Part shown: one piece after another, positions 1-10,760 of the stretch | How positions within the stretch are numbered: the first letter of the stretch is position 1 | Layout: each line of letters opens with the position of its first letter | Assembly (NCBI GenBank): GCA_003116975.1 | Contig: BGKB01000025.1 | Coordinates: 62,001-126,000 of the forward strand | Reading direction: 5' to 3' | From: Aurantiochytrium sp. KH105 | Lineage: Eukaryota; Sar; Bigyra; Thraustochytrida; Thraustochytriidae | DNA: 64,000 nt | Notes under the pieces: generated by a model | What the model saw: only the letters and a program-made list of their open reading frames with translations | The model's database searches: none | Told to the model about the DNA's origin: nothing | Made by a program: the position numbers and the translations under genes

Positions 1-784
1 CTTGGCCTGTCCCCCTTCGTTGCGGGCCTTCTTTCCAATACTCCGCTTGCTTGTGACATGAATGGCATGCATGCACACCTCGCAGCTGCTGATGAGATAA
101 AATAAAGAGCAGTATTGGCGCGCCCCCAGGCCCTCCATTGACGCATTGTCCGCCTCGATCGCACCTTCGAGTCGGGCGTCTAACGTAAACTGTAAGAGAC
201 CTTAGGGGAACCAGAGAACGCCACGTCGCGTAAAAAAAGACAGCTGACAACGAGCAGCTAGCTCCGCCAGGAGTGTGCCCGAGCTTGAACTTCGCGCGCT
301 GATTGTTGCCCATTGCCTTTGAATCGGACATGCGTGCTACTTTCTCATCATGCACGGTCTCGCAAGTCTCTGTCGTCTCGCAGGCAGGCAGGCAGGCAGG
401 TAGGCACAAGTAGGCAGACAGAAAAAAGTAGGCCGAAAAATGACTTTGAGTTGACGAAGTTTCTCTTGTGCTGGCAACAGCAGACCATTCCTGTCCTCTG
501 ACTAACGTTCGTTCCTTGACGCAGGGAGGCGGAGCAAAGTTCCGACGTCAAACGAAACGTATCGGGACCGTGCTCGCTCGGCCTTGCGCAGCAAACTCGT
601 GCTCATCCTTATCGGCGTCGCTTCAGGCTGCGACTGCGACTCGGCCCGCGCGACGTGAGCCCGCGTGAGGTCGCAAGAAAGCAAGCAGGCATCCGTGCGG
701 ACATTGCGCTGCGTTGCGTTGCGCTGTGCTGCCGTCTTCTTTCCCGCTGCTGCTTCTGCTCCTGGTTCTTGAGAGAAGAAGCCC
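1..784. other. 5' intergenic region, no supported gene
   Basis: No coding region that I can support. An AATAAA hexamer at 101-106 could be the polyadenylation signal of a gene left of the window. A short GGCA tandem lies at about 381-400. The final 60 bases before the myosin A start are pyrimidine-rich, as expected for a promoter/5' UTR. Confidence 0.5.
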
Positions 785-3700
785 ATGCCTTTACCCTTCA
801 AAGAAGGCGACCTGGTCTGGTTCGCGCACAAAGAGGACGGCTTTCGCCCGGGCGTCGTGTCCACCATTCACGATGACGACTGTCTGGACGTCGTCGACAG
901 CATTGGAAAAGGGGTAAGTTCATCAAACACAACACACATGCACAAAAATGTACATATGCCATTGCCCAGTTGCTCACGCACACGCATGAACGACTGCTTT
1001 TTTTGCGCAAACATAATAGATCATCGTTATGCGTCCAACGAAACAGGCTCTCCAACGCCGTCTAGAAGAAATGCACGCGGGACGACGACACGTGCACGAC
1101 ATGAGCACTCTGCCCGAACTCAACGACGCCACCATTTTGGAAAACCTCAGGGCTGGCTTCACGCGAGATCTCATCTATACCAACATTGGACCAACGCTGG
1201 TCGCCGTCAACCCATACAAACCTGTACATTGCACCATGAACGAGCGCGCCCCTGGAATTCTGCGCACGGTGCGGGAGATTTATGATGAAATGCTGCGCAA
1301 CAAGTCGAGCCACTCATGTGTCGTCACAGGCGAGTCCGGAGCCGGAAAAAGCGAGTCCACACGCCTCTTTGTAAACCACCTTGCCACTCTTAGCGTGCGT
1401 CAGAGTTCCCGTTTTCTCAACCGCGATACCTCGAGTCAACAATATGTCCTGCAAGAGCGTATCGTGCAAGCAGCGCCAATTTTAGAGTCGTTTGGCAATG
1501 CCAAAACAGTGCGCAACGACAACTCGAGTCGATTCGGCAAGTGGATCGAGATCGAAATAGACTACGCCACAGGACAACCACTTTCGGCAAACATTCGCAA
1601 CTACCTCCTCGAAAAGTCTCGCATCGTCAAGCTTGGGTCCGGCGAGCGCAACTTTCACATCTTCTACCAACTTCTTGCTGACGAGAACCTTCGTCAAGCC
1701 TTTGGGCTGCCTTCAGCCGAACCTGCGACATATCGGCTGCTACGTGGTCCCGAGGGGAGCATCACGGCGACCTGTGAGCTCGATGATGCTGCAAGTCTTG
1801 CTCAGCTTCAGTCTGCAATGACAACCATGGGAATGACCTCGGAAGAAATCACATACGTCTTTCGCAGTATCGCCGCGATCCTTCGACTCGGAGACCTCGA
1901 GGTGATTGATGCACTCGATCCTGACGACGCCACAGAAGACAATCTACCGTGCAAGTTTTCCCCCGCGAGCCTTGACTCGCTTCACTGGACAGCAGCTGCC
2001 TTTGGACTCGATGTGCAAGCTCTGCTGCGCGCCTTGACAATGCGAGCGATTAGCAGCGGGGGTGGCCGTGACCAAATTTTCAAGGCTCGCGACCCTGCAG
2101 AGGTGCGCACTTGCACCAATGCCTTCATCAAGTCGGTCTACAGTGCCATTTTCGAGTGGATAACCGAACGCATCAATGTATCTCTCGATGGAATAGCAGA
2201 CGTCATTGAGGAGGAAACATGCGCGGACGATGACTTTTCGCGCCTCATTGAGAGCGGTACCATTGGTATTCTCGACGCCTTTGGATTCGAGATTTTCGCC
2301 ACCAATTCCTTTGAGCAGCTCTGCATTAACTACTGCAACGAAAAGATGCAGCTTCACTTTAACCGTCTCGTTTTTGAAGAAGAAGTCCAGCTTTATGTGC
2401 GAGAGGGCATTCTCGACGAATTAGAGACCGAGGCGTTCTCAGAATCCTCTGCATCTGGCATCGACGATTGCATCAAGCTGCTCGAGGGCGGCCGAGGGCG
2501 CGGCATCTTTGCCCTCATCGATGATGAGCTCAAGGTCCCCAACGGCTCGGATCAAGGTCTCTTGCGCAAAATGCTTGGCCTTCATGCAAATCACCCCAAG
2601 TTTTCCCAGCCGGCGCTCCCTCGAGGGGCCGGAGGCAAGTCTGCACGAACTGCAGGCCAGTCCAGCAAAAGAGCTGACGCTTCCTGCAGTGACCTTTTCA
2701 CCATCAACCACTACGCCGGGCCCGTCACCTACAGCATTTCAGGTTTTCTGGAAAAGAGTTCGGATCCGATTCCTTTGGAACTCCAGCTTCTCTGCGCAGA
2801 ATCGAGCAACGAGTACTTTCGAGCAAGTTTTCCGTCCCAAGAGGAAGTTCTCCAGCTTTCTCGAGGTCGAAGAGCCAAGACAACCCTCGGCACCCAGTTC
2901 AAGGAACAACTTTCTTACCTCTCGACGCTCATTTTCGACGAAAGTACACCGCACTTTATTCGTTGCATCAAGCCTAATGACCTCGCTTCCTCGAGTCAAT
3001 GGAACGGACGGCGGGTCCTCGAACAAATTCGATATGCTGGTCTCCTTGAGGCTTCGCAAGTCCGTGCCAAAGGCTTTCCCGTGCAATACGTGCACGCTGA
3101 CTTTATGCGGTGCTTTGGAGGCCTCTTTCTCGAAAAAGAGAAGCGTCGTGCGTCCCGAGACGCCCTGAAAGTGATCGTAGCGGCCAAGTCAAACACAAAG
3201 GAAGAAGAGCACGATGAGCATGAGGGAAGAGAAGAAGGCAGCAGCGACGTACCGGACCTTCGCGAGCCTTGCGAGCAGTTGTGCACTGATCTCCTCGCCC
3301 GTGGTCTGCTGGAAGAGGATGACGTTCGCGTTGGCCTCACTCGCGTCTTTTTCCGAGACGTGTCCTCTGTCAGGCTTGAACGTGCACGCATTGAGGTTCA
3401 AAAGGAAGCGGCTACCTTGCTCCAGGCTTTGGCACGAGCTTACACCTGCCGTGTTCGCTTTGCTCGGTTTCGCGATAGCATCGTCAAGATCCAAGTCGAC
3501 CTCGAGGCCGCCTCGTCTCTTGTCGAAGTAGATGCAGTGTCGAAGCAGCTTGAAGCGCTCCGCGAAAAACCTGCTCCGTCTGAGCGCTTCTCTGTCACGC
3601 TTGAGGACCTCTCACGCAAGGCAGAAGCCTTTGCAGAATCCCACGGGCATCAGTCACAACTCGAGGGGGCGCTGAAAGGAGCAGATGTCTCTCTCCTGCG

Positions 3701-6332
3701 CGCGTGCGCCGTCGACTGCGCAGAGGCAGGGGTCTGCGATGATCTCGTGGGCGAGGCACGGCGTATCCTTGATTGTTATGAGGCCCTTGACGACCTGCTT
3801 GCGCAGTTGCACTCCTTTAGCCGGCTCGCTCGACCGAAAACGGCTCAGGAAAGCCTTTCGCAGCGCGAGCAGATACAAAAGGCCAAAGCATTGGTACGCG
3901 CAATTCGTGATGCCAATGCCATGCCCGAAAGCAATTTTATTCGTCAACTGGACGTGGAATGCAAGCTCGCCAAGGCTGAGGGCGTCGTGCTGGATGCAGA
4001 GAGCTTCGGGGCCAGTCTCGTTGTAGCTACCTTTTTTCGGCATGTGACAAGCCGCGCTCGTACGCGACAACGCTTTCGCGATATCGCAGCGACGCGCAAA
4101 AGTCTCGAGGCAGCCTTGGACCGTCGAAACGAACGGGAGATTGACGATGCGCTCAACGCCATGGCCAAACTTGACTGCGGGGAACATGCGGCGTATCCCC
4201 ACCCACTTGTCAAGGAAGCTGTTGCGATTCGTGCCGATCTACATATCACAAAGCTCGCTGCTCTGAATCAACTGGAGCGGCTCACTCGCAAGCTGGAGCG
4301 CCGCATCCGTCACCGGGAGCGCCAGCTTCAGGCAGAGCTGACCGCCGATTCGACAGAAACGGTGTCAACCCCCGCAGCGCCCCGTAAGCTCACTCCAAAG
4401 CAGCAACGACAGCAGCAAAGGCAACAAAAGCAACAACAAAAGCAGTTGCGGAAGCAAAAGCAAGAACAATTGCCAACACTTGCCAAGAGTAACGCAATTC
4501 GCCCCAACGAAACGAAAAAGTCCAGACGCATTCGTGGATTTCGCCTTTTGCGAAGCATGCCTACGCTATTTCACGCGCCATACGGAAAAAAGTCCCAGGT
4601 GCGCACCTCGGAGCGCGAGCTTTTAATGCAAGCTGTGGAGAAGGCTCGGGCTGCCGGTGCCACGGAGGAATCGCATGCACAAATGCGCGAGGCGCTTGCC
4701 CTCGCACAACGCCTTGACGTTCTCAAGCAGCGACGCACCTCAATTCGACTCTTTAGCTCCCATTCCCTCATGAGTCTCACCTCTGCATCTCCGTGCATGT
4801 CTTCCGCAACTCTAGATGATGAAGATCTTGGATTGGGAGATGGGCATGAGGAAGACACGCCGCAGCCGTCATCGACTGCTGCAATCCGTGAGGATGGCAC
4901 TGAGGCAAAGGGAAAGCACGACAGTAGGACCGAGCCGGGCAAACGTGAGCACGTGACCGGCGATGAATCGGCTTCGCTGCGGCGTCTGACCCGTCTTAAA
5001 GCGCTTCGTGATGAGGAGGCAAATTTGCTGCAGACCCTGCTTGGCCAGGACGATCCGAACCTTGGCATCCGCATTGCAGACGCAAGTTACCCACCCTATG
5101 TTCCTCCTGCTCCAGAGCAGACTCTTTTGTTGAACACGAGCAGCTCACTTCCTTTGCGTGAACCAGCACAACTATCTCCTCCTCAAGCCAAAGATTCGAG
5201 AAGTGATGATGCAAGAGAAAGAAAGCAAAGTGCAGCCGCTGCGACGACAACGTGCACATCAAGTTCGAGCGACGACCCTGAAGACGTCAGCGATGGTGAG
5301 ACGTGCATCACGCTTGACCAAAGTGGACCGGTCGAGGAACTCGGCGAGCTCGGCGGACAGGACTTTGGAATTCACATTCTGGTCGAGGATAGTGACTCTT
5401 GTGACGGTTCGACATCGCAACTGCACTCGCTCGCGGCCAAGGTCAATACCCAGCTCCGACGCAAGATTTCGGTCAAAGCCTTGAAGTCTTTGCTGCCACG
5501 CAAGCTGTCCATGACAAGCGCGACGGCCGCAGAAGATGACGACGATGTCAGTGGCAAGGTCAGCGACGCTGCAACGAACATTCAAGGCCCGCCCACTCCC
5601 CAAAGTGGAAAACGAAGCATGACCAAAGTTCGCTCAGCAACCAAAGAACAGCTTGCTCAGCATCCTGCCAAGGATCAGGATGAAAAGAAGCGGGTTGCGG
5701 GCGGTAAGGCTCGGGATCAAGGCAGGACGACATCTACTGCGAATGACGGAGGTGCCTTTGCGCTTCCAGAGCTTGCGTCCTCCGCGGAGCGGGCTATACT
5801 GGAGCGTATTTGTCGTGAGCGCGAAATGCGCAAGGTCATCCAGAGCCGATGCTGGGAGGCTCGCCGCGGCATCACTGGCCCCTTGGCCATGGCTGCGATG
5901 CAGGACGCAAGACGTGTAGGATCTGGTGGCCTTGGGCTTGGCGGCAATGCGAATGCGGGAGCGCGTGGCAGCGAGTTTTCGTTCTCATCCATGTACTCGA
6001 GCGCTTCCGCTGCTCTACCATTGACGCCCCCTCCGCCTGCAGACCATCCAAGCTTTCGTTCCGAGACTTCAGATCGAACAATTCCAGAGCTCGCACGTCG
6101 CAAACGTGCGATCGAACAGCGGCAGCTGGAAAAGAAACAGTTTTTACAGCGTCACTTGCAAGGCATGCAAGTGGCTGAAGATGGCTCACTCTCGAGTCTC
6201 AGCGCCTCGAACTCGATGTCGTCGTCCAGGAACTCGTCTGCAGTCTCGAGAAAGTCAACTCAAGCGTACACGGAGCACTGGGAGGCCGTTGCGTATGTGG
6301 CCAAGAATGTCGTATCATCCAAGAACTTTTGA
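785..6332 (+). CDS. Myosin heavy chain A: SH3-like N-domain, motor, IQ, long helical tail
   Basis: Actin-based ATPase motor. Two exons: 785-913 and 1020-6332, with a 106-nt intron (donor GTAAGT at 914, acceptor AATAG at 1015-1019); about 1813 aa. Exon 1 supplies the SH3-like barrel (DLVWF near residue 10) that the downstream ATG at 1029 would lose, so the start at 785 is preferred. The motor has the P-loop GESGAGKSEST at about residues 147-157, switch I NDNSSRFGK, switch II DAFGFEIF (usually DIFGFE) and actin-binding HFIRCIKPN. The position equivalent to the TEDS site appears to be Asp. One or two IQ-like motifs follow (AATLLQALARAY and neighbours). The roughly 1000-residue tail has helical hairpin units, a Q/K-rich stretch at about 4395-4470 and long Ser/Asp-rich disordered segments. 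I see no MyTH4, FERM or PH domain, so the class is unassigned. It converges on the Rdx gene. Confidence 0.93.
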
Positions 6333-6690
6333 GCGCCATGGGCTTGGGCTCTGGTCGTTTGTAGCAGCAGTACTAGTAGAGTATACCATGAAGAGACAAA
6401 ATCATCAAAACAAAGAAGATAAGAAAAGTGCAGCAGCATGGGTGTATGTAGAGTATGCTGGAGCGCGCAGACTTTTCTAATGCGAGAAAAAGGATAGAAT
6501 GTCGGCGACTGCTCGACGCGAACCTCGCTCAATCACTCACACACGTCAAGACGCGCTTGGCGATGAAGAAATGCGAAAGTGATCACGTGTGCAATGCCCT
6601 CTACTTGTGAACCTTTTTCACAGTCAAGACAGCGTCCGAGAGCCCAATCCGGCAAGGTGAGCCAAGTCTGAATACAGGACGAGATGTCTC
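6333..6690. other. Convergent 3' spacer between myosin A and the Rdx gene
   Basis: Contains no gene. It holds the 3' flank of both neighbours and a second copy of the last coding bases of the Rdx gene (6621-6653, listed separately). Confidence 0.6.
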
Positions 6691-6730
6691 TTACTTGCAG
6701 TCGAGGCAGCGTCCGAGAGCCCGATCCGGC
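6621..6730 (-). repeat. Near-perfect 33-bp direct repeat of the Rdx C-terminal codons
   Basis: Copies at 6621-6653 and 6698-6730 match at 30 of 33 positions; all three differences are A/G on the + strand. The second copy encodes the last residues of the Rdx protein (PDRALGRCLDC). Read on the - strand in the matching frame, the first copy encodes PDWALGRCLDC. Two of the three differences are silent in that frame. Confidence 0.85.
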
Positions 6731-7215
6731 GAGATGGAGTCGCGGAGTCGGCGCTTGGCCTCCTTGGCCTCAGGAAAACCGCCGTCGACGCGACGGTCCC
6801 AGATGACTTGGCCGGAAGGCTGCAGCGTGATTTTGTAGGTCCCGCCCTCCATGGATGGCGCAAGATTGACGCTGCGCAGGTCCGCCTCAAAGGTGCTGAG
6901 CAGTTCCTGGGCCATCCAGGCGGCGCGAAGACCCCATTTGCACTTGCAGCAATAGGCGATCTCGACGGAGGGCTTGGCGGCCTGCAGCTGGCAGGCTTCC
7001 GCGCTCGCCTTCTTCGCCTCGGCGGCCCGAGCCGTCGATTCCCTGCGCTGCTCGCGGCTGCGCTTCGCGAGCGCCACGAGGCCGGCAGCGGCGGCGGCAG
7101 TCGCCACGAGTCCTCCGGCCACCGCGGCCCACGACGCGCCTGCGCGCACCTCCGGCCCGCCTTGCGCCTCCCAGCTCGAGGCCGGCCCGCCGTGGAGCGC
7201 CGTCGCCGCGGTCAT
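6691..7215 (-). CDS. SelT/SelW/SelH (Rdx) family redox protein, membrane-anchored, Cys form
   Basis: 174 aa from the ATG at 7213-7215; the reading frame stays open further upstream but has no ATG there. Residues about 29-51 are an Ala/Val/Gly-rich hydrophobic segment that could be a membrane anchor. The C-terminal 90 residues are the Rdx thioredoxin-like domain: VEIAYCCKCKW, then LRAAWMAQELLSTF, then VIWDRRVDGGFPEAK, typical of the Cys-containing SelW-like proteins of bacteria and fungi. The redox pair is C89-x-x-C92; there is no in-frame TGA, so this is not a selenoprotein. Rdx proteins are thought to be thiol-disulfide oxidoreductases; the substrate is unknown. It ends GRCLDCK, adding a second CxxC at the C-terminus, and the stop TAA lies within the sequence GCAAGTAAGAG, which resembles a splice donor. 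Divergent from the aspartate aminotransferase gene. Confidence 0.82.
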   Translation of the reverse strand: MTAATALHGGPASSWEAQGGPEVRAGASWAAVAGGLVATAAAAAGLVALAKRSREQRRESTARAAEAKKASAEACQLQAAKPSVEIAYCCKCKWGLRAAWMAQELLSTFEADLRSVNLAPSMEGGTYKITLQPSGQVIWDRRVDGGFPEAKEAKRRLRDSISPDRALGRCLDCK

Positions 7216-7910
7216 TCTCGCGCTCTCGAGACGCCTCTGGCTCCGCGTCGCGAGCGTGCTCCTCGGAGGTCGCGTGCGTCTCCTTCGGGCTTTGCTTTGC
7301 TCTGCCTTGCCTTGCCCGCCGACAGTGGCCACCTTGTGCGCGTCAGGGTGTTTGTTTGGCTCTTTGGGCCGCTGAAAGTGCTTTCCGCCGCGTTGTGCTT
7401 GATGTGCTTGATGTGCACCTGTAGTAGAACTTGTGCTTGGGCTTGTGCTTGTCGACGCTCGTGCGGTTCAGGCCTATCACGCCACGAATGAGCGTATGAG
7501 CAGCAGCCGGTTGTTGCGTAGGCCTATATCTTGCCAGTGCCCATGGTCTGGCTCGTAAACAGTGTTCAAGCGCAGCTTGTCACTCGATTGCTTTTGTGTT
7601 TTGCAATGTCCAAACCTTGGTCCAAACTCTTCATGTGGGCTCAATTTCTTCGCCATCTTGAACTCATGCCGTAAAAATGACATTTCATCTGGCACTCGCA
7701 CCTTGCCTCGTCATTCTCCTCCTCCATCTTCACTCCATGTCTGCAAGGGCTTCGTCGACTACGAGTCGCACGTTTCTCGAGCTCGTGCTCTTCGCTCCTA
7801 GATTGTACGCGCAAACTTTCCTCCCAGCTCCACCGCATCCTCCGGCACGCAGGATCTCGCCAGCGCCCTCGCCCATTCTGTGCTCTTCCTCTACCTCGCT
7901 GGCGTCGTCG

Positions 7911-7942
7911 TCCTCGCCCTCGCCCTCGCCCTCGCCCTCGCC
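7911..7942 (+). repeat. CTCGCC hexanucleotide array
   Basis: About five consecutive copies of CTCGCC in the divergent intergenic region. Confidence 0.9.
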
Positions 7943-8743
7943 AATCGCCGCTTCCGCGCGCCTGCTTCCTGCCGCCCGCTCCCCGACCGGCGCCCCGCCT
8001 GCGCAGGCGCCCCAAGGGCGGCCCAAGGGGGCGTCCTCCGGCTCCCCCGGGCCAAGCCCGGTCTCCACCCCGCGGCGCCGGGGGCGGATACCGCGCGAGG
8101 CCGTCTCCGCTTCCGCGCCTCGCCGCGCGCGCACCGGTCGGCGACCTCTCCGCGCGGGGCGGGCGCGTCTGCAGCGCACTGCAAGCAGCAGCAGCTTGGG
8201 TTTGGTCGGCTTGGTCTGATCTGGATTTCCACCGGCCCGGGCTGGGTCAAGGAGTCTCGCGTGCCATTCTATGGATGATGTGACGTGATGGATGATGGTG
8301 TACGTAAATGATGATGCTATGCTGATGGTCCGACGAGGCGATGCGATGCCAGCCGCGTGGGCGACGATTCGAAGAACGCGGCGTCTGCAGCCTGCTGACA
8401 GCATCGGCACCAGCAGCCTGGACTCTGGCTCTTCTCTTGTCTTATCGATGGCAGACGCTGCATTTTGCAACAATCGACCCGTGGCGTACGCAAGCGCAGC
8501 GGTATCCATCCACTCTGACATTGGCAATGCCCGCTCATTCCTTCCTTGTTGGACCTTTTCGTCGGTCGGCCCTCGTTCATGGCACCATTTTCCTGAAACC
8601 TGCCCTCGATCGCTCCTCATTCCTTCCCTCCTCGCCTCCTCTTCCTGCAAGTTCGTGGCCGCCGTCCACTCGCTCCTTGCGGCGCTCTTTCTCAGTCTCT
8701 CCTTCTTCTTCTCCCTCGATCTAGATCTGCACCAAAAAGCAAG

Positions 8744-8809
8744 ATCAAGCTCAAGCTCTAGCACAAGCTCAAGCTCAAGCCCAAGCTCAAGCTCAAGCTC
8801 AAGCTCAAG
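8744..8809 (+). repeat. CAAGCT hexanucleotide array
   Basis: About ten slightly degenerate copies of CAAGCT (AGCT-containing), ending about 230 bases before the aspartate aminotransferase start codon. Confidence 0.9.
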
Positions 8810-9041
8810 ACGATCTGCGCTTGGTCAGTTGAGCTTGCAGAGCTCGATCGTCGCATCCGTCAATCGGCACTGCAGTAACGAAACCGCGGCCTAGTAACTA
8901 CAAGGAAGGCATTGAAGAAAAGAAGGAAAAAGATCAACAAGAGCAAAGCGGCAAAAGCAAAGCGCGAACAACGACGACAGCGGCGACAGCAGCGGCGCAC
9001 GAGGGGACCGAGAGAGGCGCGGCGAGACGGACCGAGGCAGG

Positions 9042-10328
9042 ATGCTCGCGCGCGGAGGCGTGGCGGCGGCGGCGGCCCGCGGGCGCGGCGCGGTGGGCGC
9101 GGCGGCGGGCTCGCGTCTGGCCAGCACGTGGGCCGAGGTGCCCATGGGCCCGGCGGACCCTATCCTCGGACTGACGGAGATGTACAACAAGGACACGGAC
9201 CCGCGCAAGGTCAGCCTGGGCGTCGGCGCCTACCGTGGCGAGGACGGAAAGCCCTGGGTGCTCCCGTCCGTGCGCGCCGCCGAAAAGAAGATCCTCGAGG
9301 ACGGCGTCAACAAGGAGTACCTTGGTATCTCCGGCCTGCCCTCCTTTGTCGACCTCTCGCTCCGCTTTGGATACGGCGACAACAGCGCCCCGCTCAAGGA
9401 GGGACGCATCGCCGGCGTGCAGACCCTCTCTGGCACGGGCGCCTGCCGTCTCGTGGGCGAGTTCTTCAACCGCTTTGGCATCTCGGCGCAGAACGCCATC
9501 TACATGCCCAACCCGACCTGGGGCAACCACATTCCCATCTTCCGCGACGCCGGCATGGAGGTCAAGCAGTACACGTACTTTGACCGCGACATTGTGGGCG
9601 TCAACGTCGAGGGCATGATCAAGGACATGAAGGACGCCCCCGACGGCTCGGCCTTCCTTCTGCACGCCTGCGCCCACAACCCCACGGGCTCCGACCCGAC
9701 CATGGATCAGTGGCGCGAGATCTCGGACGTCATGAAGACCAAGAAGCACGTCCCCTTCTTTGACTGCGCCTACCAGGGCTTTGCCTCCGGCGACGCCGAG
9801 AAGGATGCCGGCGCGATCCGCCTCTTTGTCGATGAGGGTCACCAGGTCCTGCTCGGCCAGTCGTTTGCCAAGAATTTTGGTCTCTACGGCGAGCGCGTCG
9901 GCGCGCTCAGCGTCGTCTGCGCCGACAAGGACGAGGCCGCTCGCGTTGAGTCCCAGCTCAAGCTTCTCATCCGACCCATGTACTCGAACCCGCCCGCCAA
10001 CGGCGCGCGCATTGTACAGACGATTCTCAGCGACCCGGCTCTCGAGAAGCAGTGGCGTGAGGAGTGCAAGAGCATGGCGGACCGCATCATTCGCATGCGT
10101 GATCTGCTCAAGTCCAACCTCGAAAAGGAGGGCTCCTCGCGTGACTGGAGCCACGTGACCGACCAGATCGGCATGTTCTGCTACTCGGGCATCACCGAGG
10201 ACCAGGTTCTTGAGATGCGCGAGAAGCACCACGTCTACATGACCAAGGACGGCCGTATCTCCATGGCCGGTGTGACCAAGGAGAACGTTAGCTACTTGGC
10301 TGCTGCGCTCCACGAGGTGACCAAGTAA
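9042..10328 (+). CDS. GOT2: Aspartate aminotransferase, mitochondrial
   Basis: PLP enzyme interconverting aspartate/2-oxoglutarate and oxaloacetate/glutamate; part of the malate-aspartate shuttle. 428 aa in one exon. The first ~28 residues are Ala/Arg/Gly-rich without acids (MLARGGVAAAAARGRG), a typical matrix-targeting peptide. The mature protein begins near TWAEVPMGPADPILGL, as in animal and plant mitochondrial isoforms. Family landmarks are VSLGVGAYR, SGTGACRLVGEFF, NPTWGNH, CAHNPTGSDPT, DCAYQGFASG and the PLP-lysine segment QSFAKNFGLYGERVGAL (Lys277). The length is usual for the family. The start is supported by the presequence and a purine at -3. The 3' end converges with the HECT gene. 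Confidence 0.97.
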   Translation: MLARGGVAAAAARGRGAVGAAAGSRLASTWAEVPMGPADPILGLTEMYNKDTDPRKVSLGVGAYRGEDGKPWVLPSVRAAEKKILEDGVNKEYLGISGLPSFVDLSLRFGYGDNSAPLKEGRIAGVQTLSGTGACRLVGEFFNRFGISAQNAIYMPNPTWGNHIPIFRDAGMEVKQYTYFDRDIVGVNVEGMIKDMKDAPDGSAFLLHACAHNPTGSDPTMDQWREISDVMKTKKHVPFFDCAYQGFASGDAEKDAGAIRLFVDEGHQVLLGQSFAKNFGLYGERVGALSVVCADKDEAARVESQLKLLIRPMYSNPPANGARIVQTILSDPALEKQWREECKSMADRIIRMRDLLKSNLEKEGSSRDWSHVTDQIGMFCYSGITEDQVLEMREKHHVYMTKDGRISMAGVTKENVSYLAAALHEVTK

Positions 10329-10760
10329 GACGAGCACTTTGCACATTCAATCGCATCCGCACCGTCTCTTGCCCACTTCTTTTGTTGCGTGGAGCAGCGC
10401 GTCTCCCTTTTTCATCAACGCAACATTTCTTTTCTTTAATCTTTCAGACTACCAATTCAAAATCCTCTTTCTTTTCCCCTTTACTGTTGGATTTCCCTCT
10501 TTGCGTAGTAGTCGCAGCTCGAATCCAGACCTTGAAATGAAAACCATGACTCGTGCTCGTCACGTTTACACGAATTGGTTGGCTTATATGTCGAAGCGAG
10601 ATACCTCACTCTAGTTTCCCCACCCAACAAAAACCGCGCCCCTTCTCCCAAAAGAGAGACAAAAAAGATGTTTCTGCTTGTGTTATGTTAGTACAATTCG
10701 CCCGGACATAGCAGCGTGACTCGCTCCACCCGAGGTAGCGCTCGCTTTGCTCTCTCGTTT
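10329..10760. other. Convergent 3' spacer, pyrimidine-rich
   Basis: T/C-rich 3' flank of the aminotransferase and of the HECT ligase. No gene or clear hairpin seen. Confidence 0.5.

Larger units (their letters stand above)
7216..9041. other. Divergent intergenic region with simple repeats
   Basis: Promoter region shared by the Rdx gene (-) and the aminotransferase (+). Open frames here, such as 7677-8219 on + and 7730-8764 on -, are Ser/Pro- or Arg/Glu-rich products of low-complexity DNA and are not supported as genes. It holds a CTCGCC array and an AAGCTC array, listed separately. Confidence 0.55.

Noticed and set aside
7677..8219. + strand frame with a signal-peptide-like start MTFHLALAPCLVILLL
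   Set aside because: Only the first 20 residues look ordered; the rest is Ser/Pro low complexity without family features. Kept as a faint possibility only.
7730..8764. Arg/Glu-rich open frame on the - strand
   Set aside because: It has no ATG at its 5' end and consists of antisense low-complexity repeats (CTCGCC, CAAGCT).
8934..10346. 470-residue open frame antisense to the aspartate aminotransferase
   Set aside because: It mirrors the highly conserved enzyme on the other strand; the hydrophobic Val/Leu/Ala bias is an artefact of GC-rich codon use.
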